64,000 bases of DNA, taken from positions 274,680,330 to 274,744,329 of the forward strand of contig NC_061510.1 of assembly GCF_022539505.1 (NCBI RefSeq). The letters are read 5' to 3'. Under the pieces are notes generated by a model. It did no database searches and was not told where the DNA came from. It worked only from the letters and a program-made list of their open reading frames with translations. Made by a program: the position numbers and the translations under genes. Source of the DNA: Lolium rigidum (lineage: Eukaryota > Streptophyta > Magnoliopsida > Poales > Poaceae). This document shows, one piece after another, positions 56,909 to 64,000 of this stretch (position 1 is the first letter of the stretch; each line of letters opens with the position of its first letter).

Positions 56909-58076
56909 TGTTATCACCAGATTTTAGCCAAATCAGGAGATGGGTCGCGATGGAGATGGGCTTGAAGGATATACACATAATGTGTTTCTGAATCGGCCTC
57001 GTGTGTGAATTTGAGCTGGATTGCCCGTGTATCTGTACATTATGGTAGATCGCATGTTAGTTTAGAATTAAGAGATAGAGTTTGGCTCGTACACAATTAG
57101 GTTTATTCCAAAGATAGAAAGTCCACGAACTATAAATATGTATCTAGGGTTATTGAGAAAGGAGGACGATCACGTTCACAACAAACACAATCCAGGCGCA
57201 TCGCCACCCCTTGTTTCGAGGGTTTCTTCCGGGTAAGCATCATACTGCCTAGATCGCATCTTGCGATCTAGGCAGTATCTGTTTATTCGCTGTTTGGTGT
57301 TGCTCGTACTGAAGCCTTTTTGATGGCGAGTAACACTGTTTATCGTAGATGTTTTAGGGCTTGCATCGATGTTTTTCTGGTATGTTTACTTAGCTGTGCT
57401 GCCCTTGGATATCTAGCTGTCCTTACACCTATTCTAGGTGTAAGAGCAGCATCTTGCTTTATCTTCGTTTAGTAGATTCGATCTGTTATAGTTGTTTCTT
57501 GTTCTTCGAGGATTAGTTTGATATCTGCATGGTTAGGCCTTGCAAACGGGTTGAATGATCCAGTAGTGCGTAAAGTATGGTTTGCCGATCCAAGAAGGGA
57601 TGTTCCGGGGATCAACTCCGTGTTGGTTTTTAGGCCTGGTTTTGGGTTAGTTTTCTGTTATCTTTCGTATCTGCCAGGCTCAACTACGTGTAGGATGTTT
57701 CGGTTATGCGGTGAAAACCCTAAACTGTCGTAGATTGATTTAGCTTAGCATTGATAAAGCAGAACCCCCATGTTATTGTAGATTCATTATTGAACCATGG
57801 GTTAATCGGTTCTTTGAGCCGATTCACAGGGTAACCTGAGAGCCGATCTAGGCTCATTTAATGTTTACGTGTCTACCATGCAGGAAACTTATTGAAGCAA
57901 TCCAACACCTTCCTGACCAGGTATAGGTCAGGTGGCACGCCCTTGCAATCACCAGGACGTGTGCCGGAGCATTGCGGGCCATTGCCCGAGGGACCAGGAC
58001 CCACCAGCAGTCCTGGGAGCCTCCCGGCTCTCCGTGTTGCTCGTCGCTGCCCGCCGGTGGGTTTTGGCAGGCAACA
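56909..58076 (+). repeat. 3' LTR of element E
   Basis: 1168 bp, same termini as 34700-35865. TATA at 57131-57138. The main hairpin is perfect over 17 bp here (57242-57258 with 57262-57278). Followed by the duplicated ATTCC. Confidence 0.92.
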
Positions 58077-58108
58077 ATTCCTCTCTTCCCGAGAAATAAT
58101 CGCTGAGC

Positions 58109-59685
58109 ATGGGGCCGGCGACCATGGCGGGACACCCAAGAATTGGGCCAAATCCGTTATGCATCGGCCTCCCCGAGGAGATCTTGGGCATGGAGATTAG
58201 GGATGTAAATGGTACGGATAATTTTCGCTCCGAATCCGCATCCATATCCGTTTTTGAGGATGTGGTATGCATTTTTAGAAATCCGCCGGATATGGATAAG
58301 GATGCAGATAGTGATCAAGCAGATATCCGGCGGATATGGTAGAGGATATTGTATTGATAATATCCGACGGATACGGATTATCCGTCATTTTTTGCGGATT
58401 ATCTGAGGTTTACAAAGAGGATAATCCGAGAAAATTAGCCCAACCCTAAATATTTAGACAATATAGTTAGTTAATCGGCCAAAATATGTATGCTATTAGC
58501 ACACAATTTGCTTTGTTGTACGAAATAGTGTGTACATTTAGCTATATTCTATAATTACAAGCATATTTTACATAAAAACATACTTCTATTTTTTATGTGT
58601 ATATTTTCTTAATAATTCGCTTTCAATCCGAGTCCGGTCCGAATCCGCTCCATATCCGTAATCCGATATAATCCGCATCCGACCATTATCCGCTCCAATC
58701 CAAATCCGTTACAAAAATATGATAAAAGATATGGTAAGAGCAATATCCAATCCGATCCAATCCGTTTACATCCCCAATGAAGATCCTCGTGCCCCCCCCC
58801 CACCCTACCCCCACCGCAGGGATTTCGTGCGCTGCCGCGCCGTCTGCCGCTCCTGGCGCCGCCTCGCCTCCACCCGCGACATCCTCCTGGCACATCACTG
58901 CCACCAGCCCTCCCTCCCCCTCGCCCTCCTCGCCGAACACCGCTGCACATATGGTGATCTCCGCGCCTTCCACCACCGGGCCGCCACCGCCGGTGAGGTC
59001 CGTCTCCAACCCGTCGCACGGATCAACAACTCTACTACCATCAGCGTGGATGCGTCCTGCGATGGTCTCATCCTCCTTTCAGTTTGTACACTCGCACCTT
59101 ATATCCAGCGGCAGTTCATGTATAACCCAACCACGCGCCAGATTGGTCACATCCCTACAGCTACAGGGCTTCCGAGCCACGGGGCTATACCGGCATCCGC
59201 CTACAGGCGAGCACCGTCTGCTACTGCACATGAGGTCCAAGAAGATGTTTGGAGAGAATGATCCCTGCTACGCTTTCGCATTGGGCTGCAACCAGCTGCG
59301 GCCGAGGTGCATCGGCTGTCCGCCTGAGCTTGCGGGCTTCTTCGATGCACCTGTCCTGGTCAGTGGCAACCTGCATTGGAGTTAGTGGCCTTATCCTGTG
59401 AAGAATGATCAGAGTGGCAAGACGATAACGGTGTTCAACACCACAGCCGAGTCATTCCATCTGATGCGCACTTCAATCATGGAGACAAGCAGAGCATATC
59501 TGTATGAGGTGGATGACGCACTCGGCATCTACAGCTGTAATGATAGCATGACAACCGTTGATATCTGGGTGATGCAGGACTATGATAGCGAGGTCTGGTC
59601 CCATAAATACCATGTCAAATTGCCTTTGTTTTTCCACCTCACCCCTCTTTCGGTTTTTAATGCTTGTAACAGACATTCTATCTAA
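58109..59685 (+). pseudogene. F-box protein gene, broken
   Basis: ATG at 58109 (MGPATMAGHPRIGPN) leads into the first half of an F-box (IGLPEEILGMEI), which a hAT-type element splits at 58197. After it the motif resumes (RDFVRCRAVCRSWRRLASTR, about 58820-58880) but in a frame shifted by the poly-C run near 58793-58802. The C-terminal part resembles the associated domain of grass F-box proteins (VDASCDGLILLSV; FMYNPTTRQIGHIP; LYRHPPTGEHRLLLHM; PVLVSGNLHW). A second frameshift lies near 59170-59190 and TAG stops it at 59383; the same frame continues (VKNDQSGKTITVFNTTAESF) to 59685. F-box proteins select targets for SCF ubiquitin ligases. Four lesions mean this copy is dead. Element E sits 32 bp upstream of the ATG. 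Confidence 0.8.
58198..58776. mobile_element. Non-autonomous hAT-type element inside the F-box
   Basis: Terminal inverted repeats TAGGGATGTAAATGG and (reversed right end) TGGGGATGTAAACGG, 15 bp with two mismatches. 8-bp target duplication ATGGAGAT (58190-58197)/ATGAAGAT (58777-58784), one mismatch. Size 579 bp, no transposase. Many ATCCG/CGGAT motifs near both ends, as in hAT subterminal regions. The TIR resembles the CAGGGATG ends of Ac-like elements. Confidence 0.8.
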
Positions 59686-59847
59686 TCAATGAATTTAACA
59701 GCTTTCCTGCTAATATAAAAAAAACTTGTCCAAGTGATTGAGTTGTGCTATGAAGATCTATTATTTTTCTTTTATAATGCGCCTAGTGATCAGGCGACTG
59801 AGATTTACTAAATCTCAGTCACCTGACTCTAACGTGACTTGGCCTTT
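59686..59847. other. F-box 3' flank with a 17-bp hairpin
   Basis: CAGGCGACTGAGATTTA (59791-59807) and TAAATCTCAGTCACCTG (59809-59825) form a near-perfect inverted repeat with a single-base centre. Ahead of it lies the segment shared with 29736-29795. Ends in CCTTT, the target duplication of element F. Confidence 0.5.
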
Positions 59848-60482
59848 TGATGAGGCCTAAGGCCACGTGTGTTGCCCGATCTCACGAATTGACCGAGGGA
59901 AAGACGGGGGAGAGGAAGAACACGAAGAACACGGCGATGAACACGATGAACACACGCAAACACACACCAACCCGATACAATTCCGGTTTACTCCCGATAG
60001 CCCGAACCACTATCCCGATAGAATCTCTCTAGGGAGAGACACGCGGTAGAATCCCCGAGAGGAAGATCGGTATACGATCGGTTGAATCACACGAGTGAGA
60101 GACCGGTGGTAGAATCACAAGTGTGAGAGACTAATCATATAAGGAGTGCCTTGTACAATAGATTTGGGTAAATCTAAGGAGGGGTTTCCCTAATCCCAAA
60201 GGGATGGTGGAGGCATGAGCCTAGGTTCTCTCAAGTTCAACTCTATCTCATGAAGGGGAGGTGGGAGCCTATATATAGGGAGCCACTAAGGAGGGGTAGT
60301 TTAGGGAAACAAGGGGGTACATGGGCCTTGGCCCGAATTGACTTGTGGCAGGCGCCTTCTCTCGGCGACCTGGGACGCTCTTCTTCCTTCTTCTCTTCCA
60401 TTCCTCCGTGACCTCGGCCTTGAGTGTGGTTCTTGACGTTGACGCACATGATGAAGCGAAGACCGTAGGTCGGGCTGCATCA
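59848..60482 (-). repeat. 3' LTR of element F
   Basis: 635 bp. A palindromic TATA box, CCTATATATAGG, lies at 60268-60279 (TATATATA 60270-60277). Nearly identical to 63299-63935. Confidence 0.93.
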
Positions 60483-62113
60483 TCTCCCCCCACTTGAAAA
60501 AGAGTCGTCCTCGACGATAAGTCTTCATGAATGTGTAGAGGAGGTAGATGACACCAACGCTTGAATGTCCCTTCACTTGTCAAGAGCCCTATCAATAGCA
60601 CAAGAAAAGCAAAGGAGCAATCAAAGCGTAGCCAAAGTTCAATGTATTTAGGAAGAGGGCGCAAGTAGAAGGAGGTCACCTTATCAAAGTGTCGGTGTGC
60701 TCTCATTGAGAGATCATGTGTAGTGGAAGTGTGCGGGCAAAACCACTCATTGGAGCTCACTTGTATCATGCTCTCAAGAGCTCTTTTTGTCAACTCGTGC
60801 TCAATCGAGGTTGACATTGGATTTTGGGTACCTACACACATGTTAGACAACAAGAACAACGTATGTGCATGGTATATGAACACATCATCCATCATGATGT
60901 TCCATTGCTTTTGCACATCACCATTAGCGTTAAGCAATTTATCATAATATATGTGGTGAATATGCGGAGTAAACATGGGAACATGCTCAACATGGGTACA
61001 TGCAAAGTCTCCAAAATGTGAGAGAGCTATGGGGGCAATCTCATTTACAAGCATATTAACACTATTGCAAGCCAAGCATTGGAAAGAGAAATTGTTCATC
61101 ATTTTGGTTGCATTAATGGGAGAATATTGCAAGCATGTAGCACAAAACATGTTCAACATTTGATCATGGTTGTCGACAAACCTAGGGAAAGAGCAATTGT
61201 TCGGCAAGGTTGTCACAACACAAGCATCAATGTCCTCATTGCAATCAACACATGGGAAAGAGAAATTGTTCGACAAGTTGGATGCAATGGGAGATATATT
61301 GAAACACTCATAGCATGGCATGGTCATGTTATCACAAGCAATCAAGTCCATATGATCAACAATGTTATCTAGCAATGCATCACATGGGAAAATGAAAGAA
61401 GCATATGACATAGCATTTGTATCATCAAGATCATGCATGCACTCATCAATCTTCATGTCCACTAGTGGGATCATGGCATCATCAACACCCATATACGTAC
61501 CTTTGTAGTCCCGCTCATATGAGGTAGGTGTTGTGGAAGTGGGAGGGTCCATGTGGCCTCCATGTTCATCTTCAAGCAACAAGCATGGTGTGATATCATC
61601 ATCTTCATGCACCATGTACATCTTCTCCATGATCGGCGTCTCGTTATCCATGGAACCTAAGGAAACATAAGAGAACACACTAGAGGTAGAGGGTAAGTTG
61701 TGAGAAATCGAAATGGCCTCGCATGACCTATCAACTACCACTCTCATCTCACTCGGTGTATCACTCATGTCCTCAAGGTGGAGGCACTCAAGCTTATGTA
61801 TAGTGGATTCACTCATCTCACATATAGTGGAGTCGCTCATCTCACATATAGTGGAGTCCCTCATCTCCATGGCAATGGCGTCGTCGATGTCCGAGCAACC
61901 TAGCAAAGAGGAAGACAACACAAGAGGAGTAGAGGTTAAGTTGTTAGAAATCAAAGTGTCCTCACTCAACTCATGGGGTGTGTCACTCTTGCTCTCAAGG
62001 TGTTTGAAGTATGCGTGGCACTCGGCTTTATCTTTGGGTGTCATTTGGGCTTCTCGAGCATCTAGCTCGGCAAAGTATGCTCTCATCTCGGCTTGCTCTT
62101 GTGGGGTCATCAT
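60269..62113 (-). CDS. Unknown 614-residue ORF of element F
   Basis: ATG at 62113 (MMTPQEQAEMRAYFAELDAR), uninterrupted to TAG at 60269. Acidic, methionine-rich N-terminal third with a short internal repeat (DSTICEMSDSTICEMSEST, about residue 85). The middle has repeated cysteine modules of form N-x-FSF-x-C-x2-C, with CxxC pairs such as CYEC, CVDC, CATC and CLAC (about 250-350). A hydrophobic stretch, FAFLVLLIGLLTS (about 501-513), could be a membrane segment, and the C-terminus is basic (WKRRRKK). The frame passes through the polypurine tract at about residue 540 and ends in the LTR, where TATATAG of the TATA box supplies the stop. I recognise no family. It may be a diverged gag-like protein or captured coding sequence. 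Confidence 0.65.
   Translation of the reverse strand: MMTPQEQAEMRAYFAELDAREAQMTPKDKAECHAYFKHLESKSDTPHELSEDTLISNNLTSTPLVLSSSLLGCSDIDDAIAMEMRDSTICEMSDSTICEMSESTIHKLECLHLEDMSDTPSEMRVVVDRSCEAISISHNLPSTSSVFSYVSLGSMDNETPIMEKMYMVHEDDDITPCLLLEDEHGGHMDPPTSTTPTSYERDYKGTYMGVDDAMIPLVDMKIDECMHDLDDTNAMSYASFIFPCDALLDNIVDHMDLIACDNMTMPCYECFNISPIASNLSNNFSFPCVDCNEDIDACVVTTLPNNCSFPRFVDNHDQMLNMFCATCLQYSPINATKMMNNFSFQCLACNSVNMLVNEIAPIALSHFGDFACTHVEHVPMFTPHIHHIYYDKLLNANGDVQKQWNIMMDDVFIYHAHTLFLLSNMCVGTQNPMSTSIEHELTKRALESMIQVSSNEWFCPHTSTTHDLSMRAHRHFDKVTSFYLRPLPKYIELWLRFDCSFAFLVLLIGLLTSEGTFKRWCHLPPLHIHEDLSSRTTLFQVGGDDAARPTVFASSCASTSRTTLKAEVTEEWKRRRKKSVPGRREKAPATSQFGPRPMYPLVSLNYPSLVAPYI
60483..60496 (-). other. Polypurine tract of element F
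   Basis: Minus strand CAAGTGGGGGGAGA directly before the 3' LTR. It also encodes part of the ORF (FQVGG). Confidence 0.8.
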
Positions 62114-63282
62114 GTATATATCTCACTAGGAAGGTGTATATGTATGTCGTGGAAGGAAAGCTACACAAGTATCTCACCTATCAAGAAAGTATCGGAAAAG
62201 TGGTTCAAGTCAAGAGCAAAGCCAAAATGTATCGGGGTTACTCACACACACACTCAAAGCACACGCAAAAGGCTAAGACACACTATATGTGGTGGGTAAG
62301 AGGTGGATAGCAAACGAAAAAGATCAACGGAAAAGTCTATTGTCAAATGTGGGTAAGATCCAAAGTCAAATGTCAAGAGTGGTGATCTATGTCAAGGAAA
62401 CACGGAAACACACACAAGGAAGAACAATGGGGTTAGCGCGACCAAGGAAGTGAGCTAAGTAACAAGATGGTCCTAACGAAGACTATAAGCTCGGTGTCAC
62501 GCCAACACAAGAGAGACCGTAGCTTGGTTGCACAAGATAGAAGCAACAAGATTTGCACAAGGGCCACTCTTCTCTATCTCTCTTGCTTGCTTAAAAGCTT
62601 TTCACTCTTTTTGTATCGGTGGCACTTTGCACATTGCTTTTCTCTTTTTTTTTTTCACTAGCACACTATGCTCTTACTCTTTTGCTGGCCACTCACGAGC
62701 TCTACTTACGAGCTTTACTCACACAACGCACACCCTCACGGTCGGGACCTCGTGCGATGTTTCGCAACACTCGGAAGCTTCGCTCGTGGGATAGATCGCA
62801 AAAAGAAGAGGGCTACAAGGGTTACTGCAAGTTATACCTGCGATGGTGGTGGTGGTGGTGGTGGAGATCGCCGGATGTCGAGGTCGAAGGGGCGTTGCGT
62901 CGCCCGGTCGGAGGCCCGGTTGGACCGGGTTCTGGACCGGCCCGGCCGGTTGCGTGGCCGGTTGACCGGAATCTGGACCGGTCCGGCCGGTCTGTGGCCC
63001 GGTCGACCGGCTGCTCAACCGGATTTCGCGGGATGGAGCTTTCTCTCTCCTGTTCTTCACGAAAACCAAGCCAAATCGACCAAATCGAGAGGAAATGAAG
63101 GAATTGGAGGCTAAAAGTTGGGGAAATAGTAGATCAAGCACAACAACACCAGATCCACGGAGCAAAACCACTCAAAACTCAACCAAATCACAGATCGGTC
63201 CAAAGGCAATTTGGGCTATTTTTTGGAAAATTTTCTAGAAACGAAATTGGGTGGGTGGAGGGTCAAATCCGCGGTAACCAAA
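62114..63282 (-). other. Leader of element F with tandem repeats
   Basis: No ORF I support. Holds (GGT)7 at 62844-62865 and a tandem of two 40-bp CCGG-rich units (about 62931-62970 and 62971-63010) built on CTGGACCGGYCCGGCCGGT. A leader of 1.2 kb leaves room for packaging signals. Confidence 0.65.
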
Positions 63283-63296
63283 GGCTGCTGATACCA
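63283..63296 (-). other. Primer binding site of element F (initiator-Met-like)
   Basis: Minus strand TGGTATCAGCAGCC, two bases inside the 5' LTR. The first nine bases match the common TGGTATCAGAGC primer site; the next few diverge. Confidence 0.75.
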
Positions 63297-63298
63297 TA

Positions 63299-63935
63299 TG
63301 ATGAGGCCTAAGGCCACGTGTGTTGCCCGATCTCACGAATTGACCGAGGGAAAGACGGGGGAGAGGAAGAACACGAAGAACACGGCGATGAACACGATGA
63401 ACACACGCAAACACACACCAACCCGATACAATTCCGGTTTACTCCCGATAGCCCGAACCACTATCCCGATAGAATCTCTCTAGGGAGAGACACGCGGTAG
63501 AATCCCCGAGAGGAAGATCGGTATACGATCGGTTGAATCACACGAGTGAGAGACCGGTGGTAGAATCACAAGTGTGAGAGACTAATCATATAAGGAGTGC
63601 CTTGTACAATAGATTTGGGTAAATCTAAGGAGGGGGTTTCCCTAATCCCAAAGGGATGGTGGAGGCATGAGCCTAGGTTCTCTCAAGTTCAACTCTATCT
63701 CATGAAGGGGGAGGTGGGAGCCTATATATAGGGAGCCACTAAGGAGGGGTAGTTTAGGGAAACAAGGGGGTACATGGGCCTTGGCCCGAATTGACTTGTG
63801 GCAGGCGCCTTCTCTCGGCGACCTGGGACGCTCTTCTTCCTTCTTCTCTTCCATTCCTCCGTGACCTCGGCCTTGAGTGTGGTTCTTGACGTTGACGCAC
63901 ATGATGAAGCGAAGATCGTAGGTCGGGCTGCATCA
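63299..63935 (-). repeat. 5' LTR of element F
   Basis: 637 bp. TATATATA at 63723-63730 (TATA box). Differs from 59848-60482 by a C/T change in GAAGACCG/GAAGATCG and by two G-run indels. No coding content. Confidence 0.93.
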
Positions 63936-64000
63936 CCTTTTACTTGTTGTCTACAGATAAAGCACTAGCAGGTTACGAAAGCGGTCACATTTTTTTCCCT
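63936..64000. other. Host DNA right of element F
   Basis: CCTTT duplication then 60 bp of low-copy sequence that was continuous with 59842 before F inserted. Nothing recognisable. Confidence 0.6.

Larger units (their letters stand above)
34700..58076 (+). mobile_element. Element E: Tat/Retand-type Gypsy retrotransposon carrying C and D
   Basis: LTRs at 34700-35865 and 56909-58076 share termini TGTTATCACC and GGCAGGCAACA, and ATTCC flanks both sides (34695-34699, 58077-58081). Order on plus: 5' LTR, primer site, gag, [C/D composite 38026-54102], RNase H and integrase remnant, 3' noncoding part, antisense ORF, polypurine-like tract, 3' LTR. Gag type and the antisense ORF between pol and the 3' LTR fit the Tat/Retand branch. 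Protease and reverse transcriptase are absent. The LTRs differ at about two dozen sites by eye over about 1.17 kb. Confidence 0.92.
59848..63935 (-). mobile_element. Element F: young, complete, non-autonomous LTR retrotransposon
   Basis: LTRs 59848-60482 (3') and 63299-63935 (5'), termini TGATGCAGCC and AGGCCTCATCA on the minus strand, 5-bp duplication CCTTT (59843-59847, 63936-63940). Internal order on minus: initiator-Met-like primer site, 1.2-kb leader, one 614-residue ORF, polypurine tract. The two LTRs differ by one substitution and two single-base indels that I can see, so insertion is recent. No gag, protease, RT or integrase motif was recognised, so the family cannot be assigned from coding sequence. 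Confidence 0.92.

Noticed and set aside
59848..63935. The direct repeats at 59848 and 63299 as an assembly duplication
   Set aside because: They have exact 5-bp flanking duplications, a primer site and a polypurine tract in the right places and small differences, so they are LTRs.

Overview
The window is a plant nuclear segment, most likely from a large-genome pooid grass (Triticeae or Poeae; I cannot separate these by eye). It is almost entirely nested LTR retrotransposons. The signs are Athila-type Ty3/Gypsy elements with a tRNA-Asp primer site and LTRs opening TGATACGTC, a Tekay/Del-type element with LTRs above 4 kb, a Tat/Retand-type element, a Helitron terminus with the grass hairpin, small TIR elements and one decayed F-box gene. 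No bacterial operon, rRNA, tRNA gene or CRISPR array is present. I saw no intact ordinary plant gene.

Left half (1-26755, mostly minus strand). The host layer is a Tekay-like element, G: 5' LTR 22463-26755, initiator-Met primer site, an extra 274-residue ORF, then gag. Its gag is split twice within 178 bp. Element A (7306-20161, duplication GTGTC) is a gag-protease-only Athila derivative. Element B (before 1 to 7127) is of the same family, and its LTR holds a solo LTR of the G family (1699-6529, duplication TCTAG). A's 3' region holds a Helitron-like insertion (from 10481) with exon-like pieces, and inside that a TIR element with a GTAC-rich minisatellite.

Middle (26756-34699). Low-copy, AT-rich, non-coding DNA with two local duplications, nested MITE-like elements, traces resembling F-box genes and a GC-rich stretch just before the next element.

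Right half (34700-64000). Element E (34700-58076, duplication ATTCC) is Tat/Retand-like, with gag, an integrase remnant, an antisense acidic ORF and hairpin-rich LTRs. It landed 32 bp upstream of an F-box gene start. E contains an Athila-type composite (38026-54102): the left part of element C (LTR, intact 883-residue gag-protease, Athila-ORF-like protein) joined to element D (truncated 5' LTR, decayed gag-pol, a 179-residue 3' ORF, complete 3' LTR). The flanks of the composite do not match, and E's protease and reverse transcriptase are missing there, so I infer recombination between two insertions. The F-box gene (58109-59685) is broken by a hAT-type element (58198-58776), frameshifts and a stop. 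Element F (59848-63935, minus, duplication CCTTT) has nearly identical LTRs and an open 614-residue ORF of unknown function that ends in the TATA box of its own 3' LTR.

The most interesting leads are element F and its ORF, the extra ORFs outside gag-pol in G, C, D and E, reuse of an LTR-type GC cassette as a possible internal promoter in C and D, and repeated polypurine motifs inside A and D.
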